Origin: Scylla paramamosain
Lineage: Eukaryota; Arthropoda; Malacostraca; Decapoda; Portunidae
Reading direction: 5' to 3'
DNA: 64,000 bases
Assembly (NCBI RefSeq): GCF_035594125.1
Contig: NC_087172.1
Span: 22,643,430-22,707,429, forward strand
The position numbers were made by a program, and so were the translations under genes. The number at the start of each line of letters is the position of its first letter. Position 1 is the first letter of the stretch. Below are positions 1 through 14,046 of this stretch, piece after piece. The notes beneath the pieces were generated by a model. That model saw nothing but the letters and a program-made list of their open reading frames with translations. It did no database searches and was not told where the DNA came from.

Positions 1-139
1 TGTCCTTTTGTTTCCTAAAGATAAGATTCTTTACATGTATTTAAGCGTTTTTATAGGTAACATGATCAAAAACACTCAAAATATACCTTTTAGGTAATTT
101 TATTCTATTTCTTCATATTGGTTGGTTTCCATCCTGCTT
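1..139 (-). repeat. satellite block, minus orientation
   Basis: Short stretch of the AT-rich satellite in the orientation that reads CAAAAACACTCAAAA on the plus strand. It changes to the opposite orientation near position 140, where a ...TTGGTTGGTTTCCATCC tail runs directly into TTTTCACATTTTTAGTTACC of a plus-oriented monomer. Confidence 0.7.
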
Positions 140-3100
140 TTCACATTTTTAGTTACCAAAATACCAAATTGCATGCGAAACCAGCTTTATGTGGGAAAAA
201 TATGACATTACCAGAAAAGTGTCTTTTGAGTGTTTTTGAGCGTGATAGGCAATAAAGCACTAAAAAGCAGGGGAATCACTTTACATGGCAATAAAATCAA
301 CTTTTACCAAGAACTTGCCTTTAAGTGTTTTGAGCTCCTTAGATACCAAAACGCTAAAACGCATGCAAAACACACTTTATGGAGAAAGAGAATAGCATTA
401 CCAAAAACATATATTTTGAGTGTTTTTGATCATGTTACCAATAAAAACGCTTAAATACATGCAAAGAACCCTATTTTTGAGAAATGAAAGGACATTGCGA
501 GAAACGTGTATTACGAGTGTTTTAAGATCATTATTTACCAAAAAGCTAAAAGCCACAAATAACACTCTTGAGAAAAAATAAATAAATTAAAAAAAATACG
601 ATATTTTTTTCTTTCTTTTTCATCTTCACAGGTATCTAGATGCCAAAATTTGGGCAAATTTCAGGAAATTATGAGTTAATTATCAAAACAATTTAATTTA
701 GGTTTTTTTTTTCTTACTGTTATGTACGAAACCCTAAAATGCATGCAAAACCACCTATATGGGGAAATTATACGCCAGAAAACTGTCTTATGAGTGTTTT
801 TCAGCTTCTTAGGCACCATAACCGTAAATAACATGCAAGTCACTCTATATGGGAATCTAAAAGAAAATTACTGAAAACGTGTCTTTTCGGTGTTTTACGT
901 AGAAAAACGCTAAATCGGATGCAAACCAACCAATAAGAAGAAATAAAATAACATTACATTTTGAGTGTTTTTGAGCTTGTTACCTACAAAAAACGCGAAA
1001 ATGGATGCAAAGCACTCCCTATTGGGAAACAAAAGGACATTACGAAAAACGTGTATAATGAGTGTCTAATCATTTCTGAGAAAAAGAACTTGTGGTTCAC
1101 CAGAACCACAAGTCAAAAAACGCAAAAACTAGTGTACATAAAGAAGTTTCTTAGATAATAAAATGCTGAAACTCTTGAATAACAATATTAACTGAGAAAC
1201 AGAACAATCTTACCAAATGCGTGTATTTTGAGTGTTTTTCACATTCATAGTTAGCAAAACCCCAAATAGATCGCGAAACTATGTTGGAAAAAAAATGACA
1301 TTACCAGAAGTGTCTTTTGAGTGTTTTTGAGCGTGTTAGACAATAAATCACAAAAAAACAGGGCAATGACATTACATGGGAATAAAACCAACTTTTTACC
1401 AAGAACTTGCCTTGAAGTGTTTTTAACCTCCTTACAAACCAAAACGCTAAAACGCATTCAAAAAATCATTTATGGAGATTTAGAATAACATTACTAAAAA
1501 CATGTGTTTTAAGTGTTTTTGATCATGTTACCTACAAAAAACGCTTAAATACATGCAAAGAACCCTATGTTTGGGAAACGAAAGGACCTTACGAGAAACG
1601 TGTATTAGGACCGTTTTTAAGTTCCTTAAGTACCAAAACGTTAAAACCCATAAATAACACTCTGTATAGAGAAAAAAAATAAATAAAAATAGCTTTTTTT
1701 CTTATATTGATTTTCATAGGTACCAAGACGCCAAAATTCCGCCAAAATTCAGGGAATTTATGTGGAAAAAAGAACATTATCAAAAAGTTAATTATAGCTC
1801 TTTTTCGGATTTTTATGTACCAAACTCTAAAGTGCATGCCACCTATATAAGGAAGTTAAACGACTTTACCAGAAAGCTGTCTTTTCAGTGTTTTCCAGCA
1901 TGTTAGGCACCAAAACGATAAATAATATGGAAGTCAGTCAATATATGAATCCAGAACAAAATTACTGAAAACGTGTCTTTTCAGTGTTTTAAGTAGAAAA
2001 ACGCTAAAACGGATGCAATCCAACAAATATGAAGAAATAGAATAACATTACCAAAAAGTGTTTTTGAGCTTTTTACCTACAAAAAACGCGCAAAAGGATG
2101 GAAAGCACTCTATATTGGGAAGCAAAAGGACATTACGAGAAACGTGTATAATGAGTGTTTTATAGTTTCACAAGAACCAGAAGGCAAAAAACGCAAAAAC
2201 TCGTGTATATAGAGAAGTTTCTTACATACCAAAATGCTAAAACTCATGAATAACACTTTTAATTGAAAAAAAGAACTACCTTACCAAATGTGTGTATTTT
2301 GAGTTTTTCACATTCTTAGTTACGAAAATCCCAAATTACATGCGAAACTACCTTTATGTGGGAAAAAAATGACATTACCAGAAAAGTGTCTTTTGAGTGT
2401 TTATGAGCGTTATATGCAAAAAAACACTAAAAAGCAGGGAAATCACATGACATGGGAATAAAACCAAATTTTACGAACAACTTGCCTCTAAGTGTTTTTT
2501 AACTCCTTACATACCAAAACGCTAAACGCATGCAAAACAACCTTTATGGAGAAACAGAATAACATTACTAAAAACATGTATTTTGATTGTTTTTGATCAT
2601 GTTACCTATAAAATCGCTTAAATACATACAAAGAACCCTATGTTTGTGAAGCGAAAGGACATTACGAAAATCGTGTATTATGAGTATTTTTAAGTTCCTT
2701 AAGTACCAAAAATCTAAAACCCACAAATAACACTCTTTATAGAGAGAAAAAATAATTAAAAAAATAGATTTTTTTTGTTATTCATCTTCATAGGTAACGA
2801 GATGCCAAAATTCTGAGAAATATCTGGGAAATTATGTGAAAAAAAAAAACAAAAAAAATAATTTTAGCTTTTTCCGGAGTTATGTACGAAGTGCATGCAA
2901 ACCCACCTATATGGGTAAGTTACACGACTTTACAAGAAACGTGTCTTTGGGTGTTTTCAGCATTTTCAACAGTATTACTGAAAACGTGTCTTTTCAGTTT
3001 TAGCGTAGAACGCTATAACGGATGCAAAGCAACCAATATGAAGAAATAGAATAACATTACAAAAAAATTGAGTCTTTTTGAGCTTGTTACTTACAAAAAA

Positions 3101-4161
3101 CGCAAAAATGATTGCAAAGGAGTCTATATTGGGAAAGAAAAGGATATTACAAGAAAATTGTATAATGAATGTATTAATAGTTTTCAAGAACCATAAGGCA
3201 AAAAACGCAAAACTTGTATATATGGAGAAGTTTCTTAGACACCAAAATGCTGAAACTCATGAATAATACTCTTAATTGAGAAACAGAACAATTTTAGGAA
3301 ATGAGTGTATTTTGAGTGTTTTTTTCACATTCTTAGTGGTCCAACCCCAAATTACATGCGAAACTGTGGAAAAAAAATGAAATTACTAGAAAAGTGTCTT
3401 TTTAGTGTTTTTCAGCGTGTTAGGCAATTAAGCACTAAAAAGCGGGGCAATCACATTACATGGGAATATAACCAACTTTTACCAAGAACTTGCCTTTAAT
3501 TTTTTTTGAGCTCGTTACATACCAAAACGCTAAAACCCATGCAAAACACCCTTTATGGAAAAACAGAATAACATTATCAAAAATATGTATTTTGAATGTT
3601 TTTGAGCTTGTTACCAATAAAAATGCTTAAATACATGCAAAGAACCCTATGTTTGGGAATGAAAGGACATTACGGGGAATGTGTATTATGAGTGTTTATA
3701 AGTTCCTTAAGTACCAAAAAGCTAAAGCCCACAAATAACACTCTTTATAGAGAAAAAAAAAAAATGAAAAAATAGCATTTTTTTTTATTGATCTTCATAG
3801 GCACTGAGATGCCAAAATTCTGGCAAAATTCAGGAAAATTACGTGAAAAAAGAATATTATGAAAGAGGTTATTTTTTAGCTTTTTTTTGGACTGTTATGT
3901 ACCAAACCCTAAAGTGTATGCAAAGCCACCTATATGGGGAAATTAAACGACTTTACAAGAAACCTGTCTTTTGAGTGTTTTTCAGCATGTTAGGCATCAA
4001 AACGATAAATAACATAGAAGTCACTCTATATGGGAATCCAAAACAAAATTACTGAAAACGTGTCTTTTCTGTGTTTTACGTAGAAAAACGCTAAAACGGA
4101 TGGAAACCAACCAATATGAAGAAATAGAATAAAATTACCAAAAAGGTATATTTTGAGTGTT
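140..4161 (+). repeat. satellite array, plus orientation, ~97-bp monomers in ~1.08-kb higher-order units
   Basis: Monomers begin with GAGTGTTTTT, followed by a variable 10-mer (GAGCTTGTTA, GAGCGTGTTA, GAGCTCCTTA, GATCATGTTA, AAGTTCCTTA or CAGCATGTTA), then TACCAAAACGCTAAAA, a GCATGCAAA box, and GGAGAAACAGAATAACATTACC. Starts at 963 and 1060, and at 1319, 1415, 1511 and about 1608, are 96-97 bp apart. The variant order repeats as a block: the AAGCAGGGCAATCAC variant recurs at about 264, 1345, 2430 and 3438. ORFs here are short and not conserved between units, so I read the block as non-coding satellite. Confidence 0.85.
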
Positions 4162-6629
4162 TTGCCCTGCTTTTTAGTGCTTTGTTGCCTCTCACCCTCA
4201 AAAACACTCAATAGAAACTTTTCTGAAAATGCCATTTTTTTTTTTTTTTTTTACCACATAAAGCTGGTTTAGCAATGAATTTGGGTTTTGGGTAACTAAG
4301 AATGTGAAAAGCACTCAAAATACACGCATTTAGTAAGGTTGTTCTGTTTCTCAATTAAGAGTGTTATTCATGAGTTTCAGCATTTTGTTATCTAGGAAAC
4401 TACTCCATATACACGAGTTTTTGAGTTTTTTGCCTTGTTATTTTGAACTATAAAACACTCATTATACACTTTTCTCGCAATGTCCCTTTCTTTCTGAATA
4501 TAGAGTGCTTTGCATCAATTTTCGCGTTTTTTTTTTTTTTTTGTAGGTAACAAGCTCAAAAACACTCAAAATGTACGTTTTTGGTAATATTTTTCTATTT
4601 CTTGATATTGGTTGGTTTGCATCTGTTTTAGCGTTTTTCTACGTAAAATACTGAGAAGACACGTTTTAAGTAATTTTGTTTTGGATTCACATATTGAGTG
4701 AGTTCATTATTATTTATCATTTTGGAGCCTAACATGCTGAAAAACACTCAAAAGACAATTTTCTGGTAAAGTCATTCAATTTCGTAATATAGGAGGCTTT
4801 GCATGCTCTTTAGGGTTTGGTACATAACAGTCCGAAAAAAAAGCTAAAATCAACTTTTTTTTATAATATTCTTTTATCATATAATTGCCCTGAATTTTCC
4901 CAGAATTTTGTCATCTCGGTACCTATGAAGATGAATGACAAAAAAAAAATTATATTTTTTATATTTTTATTTTTTTATTTTATTTTTTCTAAATAAAGAA
5001 TGTTATTTGTGGGTTTTAGCTTTTTGGTACTTAAGAAACTTAAAAACACTCATAATACACGTTTCTCGTAATGTCCTTTCGTTTCCCAAACATAATGTTC
5101 TTTTTATGTATTTAAGCGTTTTTATAGATAACATGATCAAAAACACTCAAATTACATGTTTTTTGTAATGTTATACTGTTTCTTCATAAAGTGTGTTTTA
5201 CAGGCGTTTTAGTATTTTGGTATATAAGGAGCTGAAAAACAATTAAAGGCAAGTTCTTGGTAAAAATTGGTTTTATTTGAATTTAATGTGAATCCCCTGA
5301 TTTTTAGTGCTTTATATCCTATCACGCTCAAAAACACTCAAAAGACACTTTTCTGGTAATGTCATTTTTTCCCACATAAATCTGGTTTCGCATGCAATTT
5401 GGGGTTTTGGTAACTAAGAATGTGAAAAGCTCTCAAAATACACGCATTTAGTAAGGTTGTTCTGTTTCTCAATTAAGAGTATTATTCATGAGTTTCAGCA
5501 TTTTGGTATCTAAGAAACTTATCCATATATACAAGGTTTTGGTAATGTTATTCTGTTTCTCCATAAAGTGTGTTTTGCATGCATTTTAGTAGTTTTGTAT
5601 ATAAGGAGCTCAAAAACACTTAAAGACAAGTTATTGGTAAAAAATGGTTTTATTCCAATATAATGTGATTGCCCTGCTTTTTGAGTGCTTTATTACCAAT
5701 CACGCTGAAAAACACTCAAAAGACGCTTTTCTAGTAAAAATTTTTTTTTTACACAAAGCTATTTTCGCATGTAATTTCGGGTTTTTGGTAACTAAGAATG
5801 TGAAAAGCACTAAAAGTACACGCATTTAGTAAGGTTGTTCTGTTTCTCAATTAAGAGTATTATTCATGGGTTTCAGCATTTTGGTGTGTAGGAAATCTCT
5901 CCATATACACGAGTTTTTGCGTTGTTTGCTTTGTGGTTCTTTTGAACTATAAAACACTCATTATACACTTTTCTTGCAAAGTCCTTTTTTTTCCCAATAT
6001 ACTCGTAGAGTGCTTTGCATCAATTTTTGCGTTTTTGTATGTAGAGCTCAAAAACACTCAAAATATACCTTTTTGGTAACGTTTTTCTATTTCTTGATAT
6101 TGGTTGGTTTGCATCCGTTTTAACGTTTTTCTACGTAAAACAATAAGAAGACACGTTTTCAGTAACTTTGTTTTGGATTCCCATATAGAGTAAGTTCCTT
6201 ATTATTTATCGTTTTGGTGCCTAACATGCTAAAAAAAAACACACAAAACACAGAGTTCTGGTAAGGTCGTTTAATTTCCTCACATTGGAGGCTTTGCATG
6301 CACTTTAGGGTTTCATAAATAAAAGTCCAAAAAAAAAGCTGAAATTAACTTTTTTGATAATATTCATTTATCACATAATTGCCCTGAATTTTCCCAGAAT
6401 TTTGGCATCTCGGTACCTATGAAGATGAATAACAAAAAAAAAATCCTATTTATTTTATTTTTTTATTTTTTATTTTCTAAATAAAGAGTGTTATTAGTGG
6501 GTTTTAGCTTTTTGGTACTTAAGGAACTTATAAAAACACGTTATAATACATGTTTCTCGTAATATCCTTTTATTTCCCAAACATAATGTTCTTTGCATGT
6601 ACTTAAGCGTTTTTATAGATAACATGATC
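4162..6629 (-). repeat. satellite array, minus orientation
   Basis: Same satellite as the preceding block but inverted. The switch falls inside one monomer at about 4161, where plus-oriented GAGTGTTTT meets minus-oriented GCCCTGCTTTTTAGTGC. The diagnostic GCCCTG(A/C)TTTTTAGTGC variant occurs at 4163, 5296 and 5670. The last spacing is much shorter than one higher-order unit and implies internal rearrangement. Confidence 0.8.
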
Positions 6630-6630
6630 T

Positions 6631-6895
6631 GTCATTTGAATCTTTTCATCATGTTAGGCACCAAAACGATAAATAATAAGGAACTCACTCTATGTAGAAA
6701 TCCAAAACAAAATTACTGAAAACGTGTCTTCTCAGTGTTTTACGTAGAAAAAAGCTAAAACTGATACAAACCAACCAAAATCAAGAAGCAGAAAAACATT
6801 ACCAAAAAAGTATATTTTGAGTGTTTTTGAGCTTGTTACCTACAAAAAAAAAACGCGAAAATGGATACAAAGCACTGTATATACTAAGCAATATA
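6631..6895 (+). repeat. short plus-oriented satellite island
   Basis: About 265 bp in plus orientation (CATGTTAGGCACCAAAACG, later GAGTGTTTTTGAGCTTG at 6818) between two minus-oriented blocks. It looks like a small inversion or a gene-conversion tract inside the array. Confidence 0.65.
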
Positions 6896-9800
6896 CTTCA
6901 CTCGTGTGAAAAGCACTCAAAATACACTCATTTAGTAAGATTGTTCTGTTTCTCAATTAAGAGTGTTGTTCCAGTTTCAGCATTTTGGAATGTAAGAAAC
7001 TTCTCAATATACACGAATTTTTGCGTTTTTTGCCTTGTAGTTCTTGTGAAACTATAAAACACTCATTATACACGTTTTTCGTAATGTCCTTTTGCTTCCC
7101 AATATAGAGTGCTTTCCATCCATTTTCGCGTTTTTTTGTAGGTAACAATTTCAAAAGCACTTAAAATATACCTTTTTGGTAATGTTATTTTATTTCTTCA
7201 TATTGGTTGGTTTACATCCGTTTTAGCGTTTTTCTACGTAAAAACACCGAAAAGACACGTTTTTTGTAATTTTGTTTTGGATTCCCATATAGATTGACTT
7301 CCATGTTATTTATCGTGTTGGTTCCTAACATGCTGAAAAATACTCATATGACCGTTTTCTGGCAAAGACGTTTAATTTCCCCATATAGGTGGCTTTGCAT
7401 GCAATTTAGGGGTTTGATACATAACAGTTCGAAAAAACAAGCTAAATTTAACTTTTTTGATAATGTTCTTATTTCACATAATTTCTTAAAATTTGCCCGA
7501 ATTTTGGCATTTCGGTACCTGTGAAGATAAATAAGAAAGAAAAAACGATACTGTATTTTTTTTATCTATTTATTGTTTCTCAATAAAGAGTGTTATTTGT
7601 GGCTTTTAGCTTTTTGGTAATTAATGAAATTAAAAACACTTATATTACTCGTTTCTCGTAATCTCCTTTCGTTTCCCAGAAATAGTGTTCTTTGCATTTA
7701 TTTAAGAGTTTTTATTGGTAACATGATCAAAAACACTCAAAATACATGTTTTTAGTAATGTTATACTGTTTCACCATAAAGAGTGTTTTGCATGCGTTTT
7801 AGTGTTTTGGTATATAAGGAGCTGAAAAACGCATAAATGCAAGTTCTTGGTAAAAATTCGTTTTCCTCCAATGTAATGTGATTGCCCTCCTTTTTAATGC
7901 TTTATTTTCTATCACGCTCAAAAACACTCAAAAGACAGTTTTCTGGTAAAGTCTTTTTTTTTTCCCCACAAATCTATTTTCGCATGCAATTTGGGGTTTT
8001 GCTAACTAAGAATGTGAAAAGCACTCAAAATACACGCATTTATTAAGGCTGTTCTGTTTCTTAATTAGGAGTGTTATACATGAGTTTTAGCATTTTTGTA
8101 TCTAGGAAACCTCTCCATATACACGATATTTTGCGTTTTTTGCCTTGTGGTTCTTTTGAACTATAAAACACTCATTATACACTTTTCTTGCAATGTCCTT
8201 TTGTTTCCCAATATAGAGTGCTTTGCATCAATTTTCGCGTTTTTTGTAGGTAACATGCTCAAAAACACTCAAAATATACCTTTTTAGTAACGTTTTTCTA
8301 TTTCTTGATATTGGTTGCTTTGCAGCCGTTTTAGCGTTTTTCTAAGTAAAACACTGAGAAGACACGTTTTCAGTAGCTTTTTTTTGGATTCCCATATAGA
8401 GTGAGTTCCTTATTATTTATCGTTTTAGTGCCTAACATGCTAAAAAAAACACTCAAAACACATATTTCTGGTAAGGTCGTTTAATTTCCTCATATAGGAG
8501 TCTTTCCATGCACTTTAAGGTTTGGTACATAACAGTCCGAAAAAAGCAATCGGAAATTAACTTTTTTGATAATATTCTTTTATCATGTGATTGCTCTGAA
8601 TTTTCCCAGAATTTTGGCATCTCGGTACTTATGAATATGAATAACAAAAAAAAAAAAATCCCTTTTTTTTTTATTTTTATTTTTTATTTTCTAAATAAGG
8701 AGTGTTATTAGTGGGTTTTAGCTTTTTGGTACTTAAGGAACTTATAAAAACACTCATAATACATGTTTCTCGTAATGTCCTTTTGATTCCCAAACATAAT
8801 GTTCTTTGCATGTAATTAAGCGTTTTTATAGATAACATGATCAAAAACACTCAAAAAACTTGTTTTTGGTAATGTTATTCTGTTTCTCCATAATGTTTGT
8901 TTTGTATGCGTTTTAGCGGTTTAGTATATGAGGACCTCAAAAACACTTAAATTCAAGTTTTTGGTATAAATTGGTGTTATTCCAATGTAATATGATTGCC
9001 CTGCTTTTTAGTGCTTTATTGCCTATCACGCTCAAAAACACTTAAAAGACACTTTTCTGGTAATGTTATTTTTTTCTCACATAAAGGTGGTCTCGCATGC
9101 AATTTGGGGTTTTGGTAACAAAGAATGTGAAAAGCACTCAAAATACACGCATTTAGAAAGGTTGTTCTGTTTCTCAATTAAGAGTGTTATTCACAAGTTT
9201 CAGCATTTTGGTATCTAGGAACCTTCTCCATATACACGAGTTTTTGTGTTTTTTGCCTTTTGGTTCTTTTGAACTATAAAAAACTCATTATAAACTTTTC
9301 TTGCAAAGTCCTTTTGTTTTCTAATATAGAGTGCTTTGCATCAATTTTCGCGTTTTTTGTAGGTAACAAGCTCAAAAACACTCAAAATATACCTTTTTGG
9401 TAATGTTTTTCTATTTCTTGCACCTATGTACCTTTTTCTATTTCGTATCTTGTACCTTGTACCTTTTTCTATTTCGGTACCTATGAAGATGAATAAGAAA
9501 AAAAAATATCTTGTTTTTTTTTTACTTTTTTTTTGTAAATAAAGAGCGTTATTTGTGGGTTTTAGTTTTTTGGTACTTAAGGAACTTAAAAACACTTATA
9601 ATACACATTTCTCGTAATGTCCTTTCGTTTCTTAAACATAATTTTTTTTTGCCTGTATTTAAGCGTTTTTATAGATAACATGATCAAAAAACACTCAAAA
9701 TATATGTTTTTGGTAATTTTATTCTTTCTCCATAAAAGGTGTTTTGCATGCGTTTTAGCGTTTTGGTATGTAATTAGCTCAAAAACACTTAAAGGCAAGT

Positions 9801-12800
9801 TCTTGGTAAAAGTTGTTATTATTCCCATGTAATGTGATTCCCCTGCTTTTTAGTGCTTTATTGCCTAACACGCTCAAAAACACCCAAAAGACACTTTTCT
9901 GGTAATATCATTTTTTTTTCCCACATAAAGCTAGTTTTGCATGGAATTTGGGGTTTTGGTAACTAAGAATGTGAAAAAATAACTCAAAACATTTAGTAAG
10001 GTTATTCTATTTCTTAATTAAAAGTGTTATTCATGAGTTTCAGCATTTTGGTATGTAAGAAACTTTTCTAATACACACATTTGGTAAAGTATTTCTGTTT
10101 CAAAATTAAAAGTGTTATTGATGAGTTTCAGCTTTTTGGTATGTAAGAAACTTCTTTATGTACACGAGTTTTTGAGTATTTTACCTTGTGGTTCTTGTCA
10201 AACTATAAAACACTCATACACGTTTCTCGTAATGTCCTCTTCTTTGCCAATATAAAGTGCTCTTCATCCATTTTTGCATTTTTTGTAGGTAACAAGCTCA
10301 AAAACACATCAAAATACATCTTTTTGGTAATGTTTTCCTATTTCTTCATATTGGTTAGTTTACATCCGTTTTAGCGTTTTTCTACGTAAATCACTGAAAA
10401 GACACGTTTTAAGTAATATTGTTGATATTGCTGAAAAACACTCAAAAGACAGGTTTCTGGTAAAGTCGTGTAATTTCCCATATAGGTGGATTTGCATACA
10501 CTTCAGGGTTTGTACATAACTCCGAAAAAAAGCTTACATTTTTTTTTATAATGATTTTTTTTTACAAAATTTCCATGAATTTTGCCAGAATTTTGGCGTC
10601 TCGGTACCTATGAAGATGAATAAAAAATAATTTTTTCTCTCTATAAAGAGTTATTTGTGGGTTTTAGCTTTTTGGTACTTAAGGAACTTAAAAACACTCA
10701 TAATACACGATTTTCGTAATGTCCTTTCATTTTCCAAACATAGGGTTCTTTGCATGTATTTAGGCATTTTTATAGGTAACATGATCAAAAAACTTCAAAA
10801 TACATGTTTCTGGTAATGTTATTCTGTTTCTCCATAAAGGGTGCTTTGCAGGCATTTTAGCGTTTTGGTATGTAAGAAGCTCAAAAACACGTAAAGGCAG
10901 GTTCTTGGTAAAAGTTGGTTTTATTCCCATACAATGTGATTGCCCTACTTTTTAGTGCTTTAGTGCCTATCACGCTCAAAAACACTCAAAAGACACTTTT
11001 TTTGGTAATGTCATTTTTTTCCCACATAAAGCTAGTTTCGCATGCAATTTTTGGTTTTGGTAACTAAGAATGTGAAAAGCACTCAAAATACATGCATTTG
11101 GTAAGGATGTTCTGTATTCTTAATTAAGAGTGTTATTTCTGAGTTTCAGCATTTTGGTATCTAAGAAACTTCTCCATATTCACCGAGTTTTGCGATTTTT
11201 GCCTTGTGGCTGTTGTGAAACTATAAAACACTTATTATATACGTTTCTCGTAATGTCCTTTTGTATCCCAATATAGAGTGCTTTCCATACATTTTTGCGT
11301 TTTTTGAAGATAAGAAGCTCAAAAACACTCAAAATATACCGTTTTGGTAATGTTATTCTATTTCTCCATATTAGTTGGTTTGCATCCGATTTAGCGTTTT
11401 TCTACGTAAAACACTGAAAAGACACTTTTTCAGTAATTTTGTGATGGATTCCTACATTTAGTGACTTCCATATTATTTATCCTTTTGGTGCCTAACATGC
11501 TAAAAAAAAAAAAACACAAAAGACAGGTTTCTAGTAGGGTCGTTTAATTTCCCCATATAGGTGGCTTTGCATGCACTTTAGGGGTTGGTACATAACAGTC
11601 CGAAAAAAAGCTAAAATTAACTCTTTTTCATAATGTTCCTTTTTCACATAATTTCCCTGAATTTTGGCAGAATTTTAGCATCTTGGTACATATGAAGATG
11701 AATAAAAAAAATCCTATTTTTTTACTTATCTTTTTTTTTTTTTTTTCTCTCTATAAAGAGTGTTATTTGTGGGTTTTAGCTTTTTGGTACTTAAAGACCA
11801 ACACTCATAATACACGTTTCTCGAAATGTCCTTTCGTTTCCCAAACATAAGATTCTTTGCATGTATTTAGGCGTTTTTATAGTTAACACGATCAAAAACA
11901 CTCAAAATACATGTTTTTGGTAATGTTATTCTGTTTCTAAATAAAGGGTGTTTTCCATGCGTTTTAGCGTTTTGGTATATAAGGAGCTCAAAAACACTTA
12001 GAAAAAACATTTGGTAAAAGTTGATTTTATTCCCATGTAATGTGATTGCACTGCTTTTTAGTGCTTTATTGCCTATCATGCTAAAAAAAAAAAAAAAAAC
12101 ACTTAAAGGACACTTTTCTGGTAGTTATTTTTTTTCCCACTTAAAGCTACTTTCACATAAAATTTGGGGTTTTGGTAACTAAGAATGTGAAAAACACTCA
12201 AAATACACGCATTTGGTAAGGTTGTTCTGTTTCTCAATTAAGAGTGTTATTCAAGAGTTTCACCATTTTGGTATCTGAGAAACTTCTCCATATATACAAG
12301 TTTTTGCGTTTTTTGCCTTGTGCTTCTTGAGAATCTATAAAACACTCATTATACATGTGTCTCGTAATGTCCTTTTGTTAACCAATATAGAGAGCTTTCC
12401 ATCCATTTTCGCGTTTTTTTTTTTTTTTTTTTTTTTGTAAAAAGCTCAAAAATACTCAAAATATACCTTTTTGGTAATCTTATTCTATTTTTTCATGTTG
12501 GCTGGTTTGCATCCGTTTCAGCATTTTTGTACTTAAAACACGGAAAAGACACGTTTTCAGTAATTTGTTTTGGATTCCCAAATAGAATGAATTCCATATT
12601 GTTAATTGTTTTGGTGACTAACATGCTGAAAAACACTACAAAACACAGTTCTTTTGTAAAGTCGTTTAATTTCCCCATATAGTTGGCTTTGCATGCACTT
12701 TAGGGTTTTGTGCATAACAGTCCGAAAAAAAAGCAAAAATTAACTTTTTTGATAATGTTCTTTTTTCATATAATTTCCCTGAATTTTGCCAGAATTTTGT

Positions 12801-13940
12801 GATCTCGGTACCTATGAAGAAGAATAACAAAAAAAAAATCCTATATATTTATTTACTTTTTTTTTCTCTATAAAGAGGTTTTAGCTTTTTGGTACTTATG
12901 GAACTTAAAAAGACTCATAATACACGTTTCTCCTAATATCCTTTCGTTTCCCAGACATAGTGTTTTTTGCATGTATTAAAGCGTTATTAGAGGTAACATG
13001 ATCAAAAACTCTCAAAATACATGTTTTTGGTAATGTTAATCTGATTCTCCATAAAGGGTGTTTTGCATACGTTTTAGCGTTTTGGTATATAAGGAGCTCA
13101 AAAACACTTAAAGGCAAGTTCTTGGTAAAAGATGGTTTTATTCCCATGTAATGTGATTGACCTTTTTAGTGTTTTATTGCCTAACACGCTCAAAAACACT
13201 CAAAAGACACTCTTCTGGAAATGTCATTTTTTTATTACATAAAGCTAGTTTTGCATGCAATTTGGGGTTTTTCGTAACTAAGAATGTGAAAAACAGTCAA
13301 AATACACGCATATCGTAAGGTTGTTCTGTATTCTCAATTAAGAGTGTTATTCCTCAGTTTCAGCATTTTGGTATCTAAGAAACTTATCCATATACACGAG
13401 TTTTTGCGTTTTTTGCCTTGTGGTTCTTGTGAAACTATAAGACACTCATTATACAATTTTCTCGTAATGTCCTTTTGTATATCAATATAGAGTGCTTTCT
13501 ATCCATTTTCGCGTTTTTTGTAGATAAGAAGCTCAAAAACATTGAAAATATACCTTTTTTGGTAATTTTATTCTATTTTTCATATTCGTTGGTTTACATC
13601 TGTTTCAGCGCTTTTCTACAGTAAAACACTGAAAAGACACTTTTTCAGTAATTTTGTGATGGATTCCAATATTGAGTGACTTCCATGTTATATATCGTTT
13701 TGGTGCTTAACATGTTGAAAAACACTCAAAAGACAGGTTTCTCGTAAAGTCGTTTAATTTCCTCATATAGGTGGCTTTGCATGCACTTTAGGGTTTGGTA
13801 CATAACAGTCCGAAAAAAAGGTAAAATTAAAATTTTTTTTCGTAATTTTCTTTTTTTACATAATTTTCCTGAATTTTGCCCGAATTTTGGCATCTTGGTA
13901 CCTATGAAGATGAATAACAAAAAAATAAATAAATTCCTAT
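6896..13940 (-). repeat. satellite array, minus orientation, most regular part
   Basis: The best run for reading the higher-order period. The GCCCTGCTTTTTAGTGC variant occurs at about 7884, 8998, 9839, 10940, 12048 and 13159, giving spacings near 1114, 841, 1101, 1108 and 1111 bp. The 841-bp exception is the unit with a deletion near 9420. Each unit carries the T-rich stretch before CTCTATAAAGAGTG once. No gene is visible. Confidence 0.85.
9418..9482. repeat. short direct repeats replacing a satellite segment
   Basis: CACCTATGTACC, CTTGTACCTTGTACC and two copies of CTTTTTCTATTTCG lie here. They join a TTTTTCTATTTCTTG monomer directly to the GGTACCTATGAAGATGAAT segment. About 280 bp present in neighbouring units is missing, so this looks like a deletion scar with filler repeats. 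Confidence 0.5.
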
Positions 13941-14046
13941 CTTTTTTTTTTTATGTAGGAAGGATACTGGCCAAGGGCAACAAAAATCTAATAAAGAAAA
14001 AAATGCCCACTGAAATGCCAGTCCCATAAAAGGGTCAAAGCAGTGG

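Noticed and set aside
230..13900. Many ORFs of 60-84 codons in the satellite
   Set aside because: They are chance open frames in AT-rich repeats. They are Lys/Asn/Phe/Tyr-rich, are not conserved between repeat units, and occur on both strands depending on array orientation.
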